The notes beneath the pieces were generated by a model. It was given only the letters and a program-made list of their open reading frames with translations. It was not told the DNA's origin and made no database searches. Both the position numbers and the translations under genes were made by a program. From Micropruina sp. (GTDB lineage: Bacteria > Actinomycetota > Actinomycetes > Propionibacteriales > Propionibacteriaceae), in contig JADJVZ010000011.1 of NCBI GenBank assembly GCA_016716635.1, positions 806,001 to 870,000 on the forward strand: a stretch of 64,000 nucleotides of DNA, written 5' to 3'. Of the stretch, positions 1-7,813 are shown in pieces. Position 1 is the stretch's first letter, and the number at the start of each line of letters is the position of its first letter.

Positions 1-1
1 G

Positions 2-1063
2 GTGTGGTTGCCGTTGGAGGTGGCGATCGTTCATCGGCGGACGTCCGGGGACGAGCGCCGCACCCGCTGGGCGGCGGGCGTCCTGGTGGCGGCCCTTGAG
101 GCTTCGGTCATCGTGGCCGCCCTGACGTCCGGTGCCCTGGCCGACACGATGGGCATGTCAGTGCTGCTGTTGCTGCCCGCGGTCGTGGTGACCTTGGTGG
201 TCTTCGTCATCTGGTTCGGAGTGCCGGACGTGCCCCCCGTCGAGACCGGACGCCTGGATTGGCTGGGCTTCGGCCTGCTCGCCGCAGGGCTCGGCGCGAT
301 CATGGCCGGGCTCATGGTCCTGCGCCTGACCGGCGTGGCGAACCTCTGGCCCTGGGCCCTGCTGGCGCTGGGCGTGGCGCTCTTCGTCCCGTTCACCCGC
401 GTCGAACTCGCCAGCCCCGCGCCCCTGGTGGACCTGCGGGTGTTCTTCGCGCCCGGCCAGTGGCCCGTCCAGCTGACCGCCACCCTCTTCGGCGCGTCCG
501 TGCTCGGGGCTCAGATCCCGCTGTCGACCTTCGCCCGGACGGATCCGAACGTGGCCGGCTACGGACTCGGTGTGAGTGCGTCCGGGGTTTCAATCATCAT
601 CGGACTCTACGTGCTGAGCCTCGCCGTCGGTGCCCTCACCATGCCGCTGATTGCGCGTCGCATCGGCACGCTGTGGTCGTTGGCCCTGGGGGCCGGCCTG
701 GTCACCGTCGGGTACTTGCTGTTCCTCCCCTTCCACGGGACGTATCTGCAGACGCTCACCAACATGGTGATCGCGGGCATCGGTTCGGGCTCGCTGGTCG
801 CCGCGCTGCCCGCGGCTGCTGCCGCCGCGGCCCCGTCGACCCACACGGGTTTCGTGACGGGCATGACCAACACGGTGAAGACCATCGGCGGCTCCGTAGC
901 CTCCGCGATCTACGGCCTGGCGCTGCTCTCGACCGGTTCGCTGGACACCGCCGCCGGTCACGCCCCGCTGTCGGGTTACCTCGTCGTCTGGACGATCTGC
1001 GGCGCGACGGCCCTGGTGGCAGCGGTGATCCTGGCGCGGCTGGCGTCCCGACGGAGGCCCTGA
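2..1063 (+). CDS. MFS transporter, C-terminal part (5' end outside window)
   Basis: C-terminal part of a major facilitator superfamily permease, probably an exporter. The frame is already open at the window edge, so the true start lies upstream; 353 residues are visible. They hold about nine or ten hydrophobic segments separated by short polar loops, and the protein ends in a basic tail (RLASRRRP). The even run of helices and the length suggest the 14-helix DHA2 drug:proton antiporter group, although the diagnostic N-terminal motifs are not in view. The family moves small molecules or drugs across the cytoplasmic membrane using the proton gradient; the substrate cannot be told from this part. 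No operon partner follows: the next genes lie on the other strand. Confidence 0.8.
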   Translation: MWLPLEVAIVHRRTSGDERRTRWAAGVLVAALEASVIVAALTSGALADTMGMSVLLLLPAVVVTLVVFVIWFGVPDVPPVETGRLDWLGFGLLAAGLGAIMAGLMVLRLTGVANLWPWALLALGVALFVPFTRVELASPAPLVDLRVFFAPGQWPVQLTATLFGASVLGAQIPLSTFARTDPNVAGYGLGVSASGVSIIIGLYVLSLAVGALTMPLIARRIGTLWSLALGAGLVTVGYLLFLPFHGTYLQTLTNMVIAGIGSGSLVAALPAAAAAAAPSTHTGFVTGMTNTVKTIGGSVASAIYGLALLSTGSLDTAAGHAPLSGYLVVWTICGATALVAAVILARLASRRRP

Positions 1064-1102
1064 ATCGCCGCGTTGCCCTCGCTTACCGTCCCTTTCGGAC
1101 GC

Positions 1103-1362
1103 TCAGAGGAGCTGGACGTCGAACCCTTGAAACGCCAGGGCCTCGATGAGGAACGCCAAGATGTCGGCGGAGGCCACTGATGTTGCGGCGGGACTTTCGC
1201 CGAAGTAGACGCCGATGCTCATGGGCGGGGCCAACATTTCGGAATCCACCTCGAAGGTGGTTCCGTGGAACAGGACGGTGAGCCCCACCCGGCGGGCGTG
1301 CACCTCACCGTCAGGGGACCGGACCGCGTGGGCCCGATCTTCTCGAAGTGATGGCGGTTCAT
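1103..1362 (-). pseudogene. small hypothetical gene, apparently frameshifted
   Basis: The frame ending at 1103 encodes a protein-like stretch (..GLTVLFHGTTFEVDSE.. to ..GFDVQLL) with balanced composition, unlike the Arg/Pro-rich shadows around it. In that frame the only plausible start is GTG at 1303, but the frame stays open upstream to a TGA at 1406-1408 and reads sensibly (..HAVRSPDGEVHARR..). A better start, ATG at 1362 (MNRHHFEKIG), is in a different frame. The two readings join if one base is missing in the run at about 1331-1336. I read this as a small conserved-looking protein of about 85 residues with a frameshift, or a sequencing error. I do not recognise the family. Confidence 0.35.
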
Positions 1363-1405
1363 GCGCGCCTGACGTGTTCCGCGTCGAGGGGTCTGGCCTG
1401 CCTGC

Positions 1406-1516
1406 TCACGACTCTGTCACTGGGTCGAGGGTGGGATAGCCAAGCGAGGTGGCGGCAGCGATCATGACTGAATCGTGGCTGACGATGGTGGCGTCGAGTC
1501 CGCCCGCGAACCGCGG
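1406..1516 (-). pseudogene. fragment resembling the C-terminus of a PIN-domain (VapC-like) protein
   Basis: About 36 codons ending in TGA at 1406-1408 read GGLDATIVSHDSV then AAATSLGYPTLDP. This looks like the last strand-helix-strand of a PIN-domain ribonuclease toxin, where an [I/V]x[S/T]HD motif is followed by a helix and a short LDP-type end. No start codon or remaining PIN domain is present: upstream lie the GC-rich spacer and the end of rpiB. If real it is a relic, left when the rest was lost or replaced. The evidence is only a short resemblance, so this is a weak call. Confidence 0.25.
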
Positions 1517-1545
1517 CCCCTTACTGGGGCCGGTCGCGACACGCC

Positions 1546-2016
1546 CTAGGCGCCCAAGCGCCGGATGTGGTCGGCGTCGATCTGGACCACCTTCGCCACT
1601 CGCCGCGCATACTTCTCTTCGGTGAGGCCGAGCCAGTCGGTGGTCATCCAGGTCTTTGCCACTTCCATGGCGAGCGCGGAGCCAATGATCTTGCCGCCGA
1701 TGCACAGCACGTTGGTGTCAGAGTGGGAGCGGGCGAGTCCTGCGCAGAACGGATCCTGGGCGACGGCGGCGAAGACGCCGGGCAGTTTGTTGGCGATCAT
1801 GGCGCTGCCGTAGCCAACCCCGTCCACGAAGATGCCCCGATCGCAGGAACCGTCCGCCACCGCCAGCGCGGCCGGGTAGACGTGATCAGGAAGGTCGCAT
1901 GCCTGTTCGGAGTGAGCGCCGAAGTCAACGACCTCGTGCCCTTGGGTGGTGAGCCATGCTGCGATCTCGCCTTTGAGGGCGTAGCCGGCGTGATCGGAAG
2001 CCATCGCGATTTTCAT
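1546..2016 (-). CDS. rpiB: RpiB/LacA/LacB-family sugar-phosphate isomerase
   Basis: A 156-residue cytosolic isomerase of the RpiB/LacAB fold, which interconverts ribose-5-phosphate and ribulose-5-phosphate or a related sugar phosphate. The start is ATG at 2016 (MKIAMASDHAG), with the family N-terminus SDHAG at residues 7-11, the anion-binding loop GVGYGSAMIANKLPG at about 66-80 and ARSHSDTNVLCIGGKIIG near 94-111. The position of the catalytic cysteine of the E. coli enzyme (ICGTG) is Asp65 here (VDGVG), and the loop glutamate used by the mycobacterial enzyme is Ser. It therefore belongs to a divergent subfamily whose substrate may not be ribose-5-phosphate. A -10-like TAGCGT six bases before ATG suggests a leaderless transcript. 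Confidence 0.82.
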   Translation of the reverse strand: MKIAMASDHAGYALKGEIAAWLTTQGHEVVDFGAHSEQACDLPDHVYPAALAVADGSCDRGIFVDGVGYGSAMIANKLPGVFAAVAQDPFCAGLARSHSDTNVLCIGGKIIGSALAMEVAKTWMTTDWLGLTEEKYARRVAKVVQIDADHIRRLGA

Positions 2017-2022
2017 GGACTC

Positions 2023-2028
2023 ACGCTA
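2023..2028 (-). promoter_or_regulatory. -10 element for leaderless rpiB
   Basis: On the minus strand TAGCGT is followed by six bases (GAGTCC) and then the ATG of rpiB. The TAnnnT motif at this distance puts transcription start at or next to the start codon, and there is no ribosome binding site between them. No convincing -35 is seen. Confidence 0.5.
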
Positions 2029-2177
2029 GGGCGTCGGCGGGCGGCATGGGAGGACGCCCACGCGCGCGGGCCCAGGCGGCACGTCCAGCGACCGTCCCGG
2101 GCGGAGTTTCGCTAGCCTAGGGCGGAAGGCCTGACAAGCGACAGGCGCGCACCAACCCAGCTGAGGAGGAACACTCT

Positions 2178-3980
2178 GTGAGTTCCACGATGGTCGGCGA
2201 GGCACGCCTGGTGCGCGGGATGTTTGCGCTTGGGGACTTGTTCGCCTGGTTCGTCGCCACCGTGATCCTGGTGGCCACCCGGTACAACCTCGCCTCGTTG
2301 ACGCCTGAGCAGTGGTCGCAGATCTTGCTCTACCCCGTGGTCGCCGCCCTCTTACAAGCCATTCTTGGCCTCGCGACCAAGGTCTACCGTGGGCGCGCGC
2401 CGGTCGGTTCTTTCGAGGAGGTCACGTGGCTCTCGGGCATCGTGGTCATCGTCGCGATTATCTGCGCGGTGGTCTTCATCGGCTCCAGCAGCGCCTTGCC
2501 ACGCGGTGTCGGTGTCATCGTTCCCCTCTTGGCGTTAACCCTGATGGGCGCTTCCCGGTTCGTGTCGCGGGCCGTCCTGGCGTTCCGTCAGGCTCGCGAG
2601 CACGCCGATAACGCCGAGCGCGTGCTCATTTACGGGGCTGGCAACGGTGGGCAACAGCTGGGGCGCCTGCTCATGTTCGACCGCCACGCCCCCTACGAGA
2701 TCATCGGCTTCATTGACGATGATCCGAACAAACGAAACCTGCACATGGCGGGCAGCAAGGTGCTGGGCTCTCGCGAAGATCTGCTGCGGATCGCCAAAGA
2801 GAACCGCGTCCGGTCCGTCATTTTGGCGATTCCCTCCGAAGGCAAGTCCTTCCTTCGCAAGTTCAGCGAAGAGATGGACGAGGCGGGGCTGAAGCTTCTG
2901 GTGTTGCCGTCCGTCCAAGACATCGTCGGCGGACGAGTGGCGCTCAACCAGCTCCACGAGGTCGACGTGACGGACCTCCTCGGACGAGCCCAGGTGACCA
3001 CCAACCTCGGCCAGATCGCCGGCTACCTCTCCGGCAAGGTCGTCATGGTGACGGGCGCCGGCGGCTCCATCGGCGCCGAGATCGCGCGCCAGGTGCATCG
3101 CTACGGCCCCAAGGAACTCGTGCTGCTCGACCGGGACGAGAGCGGCCTCCATGGGGTGCAGCTATCGATCTACGGCACCGGCATGCTGGACACCCCCGAC
3201 ATGGTGCTGTGCGACATTCGCGACGCCGCCGCCCTCGAGGAGAGCTTCGCCAGGCATCGGCCGGACGTGGTCTTTCACGCCGCCGCGTTGAAGCACCTGC
3301 CGATGCTCGAGCAGTACCCCGAGGAAGGCTGGAAGACCAACGTCCTCGGCACCCTCAACGTGCTCAACTGTGCCCGGCGCCACAAGGTCGCGCGCTTCGT
3401 GAACATCTCCACCGACAAGGCGGCCGATCCGACGTCGGTGCTTGGGCTCACCAAACGCACCGCCGAGCAACTGACGAGCTGGTTCGCGGCCCAGGTCAAC
3501 GGCGTCTATCTCTCGGTGCGCTTCGGCAATGTGCTCGGCTCGCGCGGCTCGGTGTTGCACACCTTCTATCAGCAGATCGAAAAAGGTGGCCCGGTGACGG
3601 TCGTCCACCCGGATGTCACCCGCTACTTCATGACGATTCCCGAGGCTTGCGAGCTCACGATTCAGGCTGGCGCCATCGGCCAGCCAGCCGACGTGCTGGT
3701 GCTCGACATGGGCGAACCGGTGCGCATCCTCGACGTCGCCAAGCGCCTCATTTCCCGTTCGGGCAAGAAGATCGAGATTCAGTTCACCGGTCTACGTGTG
3801 GGGGAGAAGCTCGACGAAGTGCTGTTCTCCGACTCCGAGGTCGCGGGGGCTACCTCCCACGAGCTGGTGAGCCGCGTGGCTGTCCCGCCGCTCGATCCCG
3901 CGGAGGTTCGCGGCAAGACCTGGACGGAGTTCGTCCACCCGACGCCTGACGCGGACGACGCGCCCGAGGACGATTCATGA
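2178..3980 (+). CDS. membrane UDP-N-acetylglucosamine 4,6-dehydratase (WbpM/PglF/CapD type)
   Basis: A 600-residue polysaccharide-synthesis nucleotide-sugar dehydratase. The N-terminus has four membrane helices (about residues 12-34, 46-65, 76-98 and 110-130). A first Rossmann-like domain follows (LIYGAGNGGQQLGRLL near 157, then GFIDDDPNKR), then the CapD-type short-chain dehydrogenase domain with NAD loop TGAGGSIGAEIARQV at about 293, CDIRD, and STDKAADPTSVLGLTKR near 409-425, where the usual catalytic Tyr is replaced as in the WbpM class. The family converts UDP-GlcNAc to UDP-4-keto-6-deoxy-GlcNAc at the inner membrane face. The GTG start is preceded by GAGGAGG. First gene of a six-gene surface-glycan operon; its stop overlaps the next ATG by four bases. 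No separate 4-reductase for its product is in the window. Confidence 0.88.
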   Translation: MSSTMVGEARLVRGMFALGDLFAWFVATVILVATRYNLASLTPEQWSQILLYPVVAALLQAILGLATKVYRGRAPVGSFEEVTWLSGIVVIVAIICAVVFIGSSSALPRGVGVIVPLLALTLMGASRFVSRAVLAFRQAREHADNAERVLIYGAGNGGQQLGRLLMFDRHAPYEIIGFIDDDPNKRNLHMAGSKVLGSREDLLRIAKENRVRSVILAIPSEGKSFLRKFSEEMDEAGLKLLVLPSVQDIVGGRVALNQLHEVDVTDLLGRAQVTTNLGQIAGYLSGKVVMVTGAGGSIGAEIARQVHRYGPKELVLLDRDESGLHGVQLSIYGTGMLDTPDMVLCDIRDAAALEESFARHRPDVVFHAAALKHLPMLEQYPEEGWKTNVLGTLNVLNCARRHKVARFVNISTDKAADPTSVLGLTKRTAEQLTSWFAAQVNGVYLSVRFGNVLGSRGSVLHTFYQQIEKGGPVTVVHPDVTRYFMTIPEACELTIQAGAIGQPADVLVLDMGEPVRILDVAKRLISRSGKKIEIQFTGLRVGEKLDEVLFSDSEVAGATSHELVSRVAVPPLDPAEVRGKTWTEFVHPTPDADDAPEDDS

Positions 3981-5527
3981 GCATTGTGGTCGGGATCCTC
4001 GTCACGGTAGCCGTGGCGGCGGTGCTTTTCGCCCGCGTCGGGCCGCTGCTGGCGCGCCGGGGCACCGTCGACGCGCCGAACCACCGCACTTCCCACGAAG
4101 GCGTCGTCGCTCGGGGTGGCGGCATCGGCATCGTGCTGGGCTTCTTGGCCGGGCTGCTGGCCTATTGGCTGTTGGGCGGCTGGGTCAACCAGCCGATGCA
4201 GACCCTGGTCGCGGCCGCCGTGGCCCTCGCGGTTGTCGGGGCGCTCGAGGATCTCCTGGGGCTGATGATGATCGTGCGCCTGGCGGCGCAAGCGATTGTG
4301 CCCACGCTCGCCATCGGCTGGTTGGTTTACAACCAGTTCTTTGGGCTCACGCTGGGCATCATCTGCATCGTCGCTGCGATCTTCTACGTCAACGCCGCGA
4401 ACTTCATGGACGGCGTGAACGGCATCTCGTCGTTCCACGCAATCGCCGTCGGCGTGTACTGGGTCTATTGGGGGTTCCACTTCCAGAACCAGTCGCTGCT
4501 GGCCTACGCGCTGCTCTTCGGCATCGCCTTCGCCGCCTTCCTGCCGTGGAACCTGACCTCAAAGCTGTTCATGGGCGACAGCGGCAGCTACTTCTTGGGC
4601 GCCGGCGTGTGGGGTCTCAGCGTGATGGGCCTCATAGGCGGCCTGCCTCTCGTCGTGGTTTTCGCGCCGCTCACCATCTACGCCGTTGATGTGGTCGTCA
4701 CGCTGCTCTGGCGGATCTGGCGCCGTCAGCCCATCCAACTGGCGCACCGCGACCACGTGTATCAGCGCATCCAGCAGCTGACCGGGAGCCACCTGATCGC
4801 CGCTGGCTGGACGACCCTCCTAACCGTGGCCTGCGCCATCGCCGGTTGGATCACCTACTTCACCGGACGCGCCAGCGTCGGCATCATCGCCCTGGCCATC
4901 ATCGCCCTGGCGTACGTCGTGTCCCCGTGGATCGTCCGACTGATGTTGGGAAAGCCCCGGCCGCCAAAGGCACCCAGCCGTCCTTGGTTCACCGGGCGTA
5001 AGGCGAAAACCGACGCGGCCGCCGACGTCACGGCCCCCGACGCTGACACCGACACGATGCCGACCACCGCCGAAGACGCTGTGCCTGCTGTCACAGACGC
5101 TGCCACTCCCGCGGAGCTTTCGAGCAGCCACCCCGCCTCGCAGCCTGCCCCGGAGGACGTGTTCGCCCGCCCAGAGGTTCCGCAACCTGAGCCCGCAGCC
5201 TCCGACGTCGAAGAGATCCTCACCTCGGCCGACCTGACCGACGAAGCCCCAGACCCGGAGACTGCACCGGAGTCGGACGTGATCTCGCTACCCCCCGTCC
5301 TGGGCGCGACTGCTTTGATCGAGTCGGCGCTCGCGCTGCCGTTGCCGGAGGAGCCCGCAGCGGCCGCCGCGGCGCCGGCGGCGGTTGAGATGCAACCGGT
5401 CTTGCCGGTGGCGGTCACCGAGGCCGCGGTGCCAGCACAGCCCGCGTTGCCTCTAGGTTCGCCTCGACCCACGGTGCAGTCCCAGGGAACGCTGAATGTG
5501 GTGGGTTCCCCGGGGACGCCGGCATGA
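3977..5527 (+). CDS. polyprenyl-phosphate sugar-1-phosphate transferase (WecA/WbpL-like, glycosyltransferase family 4) with long Pro/Ala/Glu-rich tail
   Basis: A 516-residue integral membrane enzyme of the MraY/WecA/WbpL superfamily. It transfers an N-acetylhexosamine-1-phosphate from a UDP-sugar to undecaprenyl phosphate, the first committed step of lipid-linked glycan assembly. Residues 1-340 hold about ten helices with signatures VDAPNHRTSHEG near 32-43, AANFMDGVNGI near 137-147, the Asp-rich loop LFMGDSGSYFLGA near 197-209 and the cytosolic HRDHVYQR at about 257-264. Residues from about 335 to 516 form a low-complexity tail of Pro, Ala, Glu and Thr without motifs, unusual for the family, whose members normally end soon after the last helix. 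Start and stop overlap both neighbours by four bases (ATGA), so it is translationally coupled. The preferred sugar is probably FucNAc or QuiNAc, by context. Confidence 0.85.
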   Translation: MSIVVGILVTVAVAAVLFARVGPLLARRGTVDAPNHRTSHEGVVARGGGIGIVLGFLAGLLAYWLLGGWVNQPMQTLVAAAVALAVVGALEDLLGLMMIVRLAAQAIVPTLAIGWLVYNQFFGLTLGIICIVAAIFYVNAANFMDGVNGISSFHAIAVGVYWVYWGFHFQNQSLLAYALLFGIAFAAFLPWNLTSKLFMGDSGSYFLGAGVWGLSVMGLIGGLPLVVVFAPLTIYAVDVVVTLLWRIWRRQPIQLAHRDHVYQRIQQLTGSHLIAAGWTTLLTVACAIAGWITYFTGRASVGIIALAIIALAYVVSPWIVRLMLGKPRPPKAPSRPWFTGRKAKTDAAADVTAPDADTDTMPTTAEDAVPAVTDAATPAELSSSHPASQPAPEDVFARPEVPQPEPAASDVEEILTSADLTDEAPDPETAPESDVISLPPVLGATALIESALALPLPEEPAAAAAAPAAVEMQPVLPVAVTEAAVPAQPALPLGSPRPTVQSQGTLNVVGSPGTPA

Positions 5528-6783
5528 CAAGGCGACTCACCTACGTCACCCAGTGGTACCGCCCCGAGCCCGTCAACGCGCCCGAGTGGACGGCCCGAGG
5601 CCTACAAGCGGCGGGTTGGCAGGTGAGGGTCCTCACGGGCATCCCCAACTATCCCGACGGCGTGGTGAAGCCCGGCTACTCGGCCCTGCGGCCCATGCGG
5701 GAGGTGATCAACGGCATCCCCGTGCATCGCACCCCGTTGTTTCCCTCGCACGATCACTCCTCGGTCGGTCGCATTCTCAACTACGTGTCGTGGGCCCTCT
5801 CAGCGGGCTTTTTCGGTCTCGGTGATGTGCTCGGCGCCTCGGTGAGTTACGTCTATTCCTCGCCCGCCACGGCGGCCTGGCCCGCGATGGTCGGACGTCT
5901 GTTCGGGCGCCCCTACGTGTTATGCGTCCAAGACGTGTGGCCCGACTCGGTCTTCGCCTCCGGCTTCCTCACCAAGGGCTTCGTGCGGCGCGTGGCCGAA
6001 GGTGGCCTCAACTTCTTCGTGAACCTCACCTACAAGATGGCGCGCTCGGTCGTCGTCATCTCCCCGGGCATGCGTGACCTCTTAGCTGGACGCGGGGTGT
6101 CGGACGACAAGCTCGCGCTCGTCTACAACTGGGTCGATGAGGACGTATTTCGTCCCGTCGGTCGGACGCCCGAACTCAAGGCGAGCCTCGGATTGACGCC
6201 CAACGATTTCGCCGTCGTGTACGCCGGCAACGTCGGCGCTGCCCAGGGACTGCGGACGTTCGTGGACGCCATCGCCGCCGTCGCGGACCCTCGCGTCCAT
6301 GGCGTGCTTATCGGTGACGGCGTCGAAAAGGCGGAGCTTCTCCAGCACGCCGAGGCGGTGGCCCCGGGCCGCGTCCACTTCGTGCCGCCCGTGCCAGCCG
6401 AAGAGGTGGTGGGCCTGATCTCCGGTGGCGACGTGCAACTGGTCTGCCTCGTCGACAACCCGCTGTTCGCCGTGACCATGCCGTCCAAAGTGCAATCGAC
6501 GCTGGCGTGCGCCCTGCCGCTCATCGTGTCCGTGCCCGGCGACGCCGCCCGGATCGTGACCGAGGCCGGCGCCGGATTCGCCGCACGCGCCGGCGACCCG
6601 GCCGACCTGGCGGCCACGATCGTCGCGGCCAGGGACGCCGGCCCCGAGGCCCTCGTCGCGATGGGCAACGCCGGACGAGAGCTCTACCTACGCGAGATGT
6701 CGGCCGAGGTCAGCATCACCAAACTCGACGCGCTCCTGCGCGGACGAGAGGCAACCCCGTCCACACGAGAGGCGCAGCGATGA
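5524..6783 (+). CDS. wbuB: WbuB-like glycosyltransferase family 4 (probable N-acetylfucosaminyltransferase)
   Basis: A 419-residue GT-B glycosyltransferase of the WbuB/WbjE type. The N-terminal domain starts with TYVTQWYRPEPVNAPEW and continues to VLTGIPNYPDG near 37-47. The C-terminal half has the GT4 nucleotide-sugar features FAVVYAGNVGAAQG near 228-241, GDG at about 263 and KVQSTLACALPLI near 322-334, matching the usual E/KxxE-like donor region. In O-antigen and capsule clusters WbuB relatives add L-FucNAc as the second residue on undecaprenyl-PP-HexNAc. Here the gene lies between the initiating transferase and the UDP-L-FucNAc biosynthesis genes, which supports that role. It overlaps both neighbours by four bases. 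Expected to be peripheral at the cytoplasmic membrane face. Confidence 0.82.
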   Translation: MTRRLTYVTQWYRPEPVNAPEWTARGLQAAGWQVRVLTGIPNYPDGVVKPGYSALRPMREVINGIPVHRTPLFPSHDHSSVGRILNYVSWALSAGFFGLGDVLGASVSYVYSSPATAAWPAMVGRLFGRPYVLCVQDVWPDSVFASGFLTKGFVRRVAEGGLNFFVNLTYKMARSVVVISPGMRDLLAGRGVSDDKLALVYNWVDEDVFRPVGRTPELKASLGLTPNDFAVVYAGNVGAAQGLRTFVDAIAAVADPRVHGVLIGDGVEKAELLQHAEAVAPGRVHFVPPVPAEEVVGLISGGDVQLVCLVDNPLFAVTMPSKVQSTLACALPLIVSVPGDAARIVTEAGAGFAARAGDPADLAATIVAARDAGPEALVAMGNAGRELYLREMSAEVSITKLDALLRGREATPSTREAQR

Positions 6784-7811
6784 CCGAACAGACCCCCGTA
6801 CCCGAGGCCGTCCTCATCACCGGCGGCACCGGCTCGTTCGGACATCGCATGGTCGATCACCTGCTGGAGCGTGGCTGCCAGCGGATCCACGTCCTTTCCC
6901 GGGACGAGGCCAAACAGGACCTCATGCGCCACGAGCTGCCGGACGCCCCCATTCGCTATTACATCGGCGACGTGCGCGACCTGGACAGCGTCCGGGGCGC
7001 CATGCGCGGCATCACCCACGTCTTCCACGCCGCGGCCCTCAAGCAGGTGCCCAGCGCGGAGTTCTTCCCGATGCAGGCCGTCCAGACCAACGTGTTGGGC
7101 TCCCGCAACGTGCTCCACGCCGCCGAGGAGGCTGGCGTCGCCTCGGTGGTGTGCTTGTCCACCGACAAGGCGGTCTACCCGGTGAACGCCATGGGCATGA
7201 CCAAGGCGCTGATGGAGAAGGTCGCCCAGGCGCATTCGCTGTCGAACCCGGAGGCCAAGACGACGGTGTCGTGCGTCCGCTACGGCAACGTGCTCTACAG
7301 CCGCGGCTCGGTGGTGCCCCTGTTCATCAGCCAGTTGCGCGCCGGTCTGCCGATCACGGTCACAGATCCCGAAATGACCCGGTTCATGATGACCCTCGAC
7401 CAGTCGGTCGACCTCGTCGATTACGCGTTCAGCCACGCCGAGCAGGGCGACCTGTTCATCCGCAAGGTGCCGGCCTCCACCGTCGGCGATCTGGCCCGCG
7501 CGGTCTGCGAGTTGTTCGGCGTCGAGCCCGACATTCGCGTCATCGGCACCCGGCACGGCGAGAAGCTCTCCGAGCAACTGGCCACCCGCGAAGAACTCAT
7601 GCGCGCCCACGACCACGGCACCTACTTCCGGGTGTTGGCCGACCAGCGCCAGCTCAACTACGACCAGTACGAGAACGTCGGATCCGGCACGCTCACCTCG
7701 TTCGGGGACTACGACTCCCACACGTCCGAGCGCCTGGACGTGGCGGGCGTCAAGGAGTTGCTGCTCACGCTGCCAGAGATCCGCGCCGCGCTTGACACCT
7801 GGGCACGTTGA
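6780..7811 (+). CDS. fnlA: UDP-N-acetylglucosamine 4,6-dehydratase/epimerase (FnlA/CapE/WbjB)
   Basis: A 343-residue soluble extended short-chain dehydrogenase, the first enzyme of UDP-N-acetyl-L-fucosamine synthesis. It dehydrates UDP-D-GlcNAc at C4/C6 and epimerises it at C5 and C3. Visible motifs are the NAD loop TGGTGSFGHRMVDHL at residues 14-28, YIGDVRD near 60-66, AAALKQVP near 82-89, and STDKAVYPVNAMGMTKALME near 127-146, where Met stands in the Tyr position of the YxxxK motif as in this class. A CapE/FnlA-type C-terminal region follows (GTRHGEKLSEQL). ATG at 6780 was chosen because it overlaps the stop of the preceding glycosyltransferase (ATGA); the longer open frame upstream is antisense-like in composition. 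It works directly ahead of fnlB and fnlC. Confidence 0.9.
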   Translation: MTEQTPVPEAVLITGGTGSFGHRMVDHLLERGCQRIHVLSRDEAKQDLMRHELPDAPIRYYIGDVRDLDSVRGAMRGITHVFHAAALKQVPSAEFFPMQAVQTNVLGSRNVLHAAEEAGVASVVCLSTDKAVYPVNAMGMTKALMEKVAQAHSLSNPEAKTTVSCVRYGNVLYSRGSVVPLFISQLRAGLPITVTDPEMTRFMMTLDQSVDLVDYAFSHAEQGDLFIRKVPASTVGDLARAVCELFGVEPDIRVIGTRHGEKLSEQLATREELMRAHDHGTYFRVLADQRQLNYDQYENVGSGTLTSFGDYDSHTSERLDVAGVKELLLTLPEIRAALDTWAR

Positions 7812-7813
7812 CC

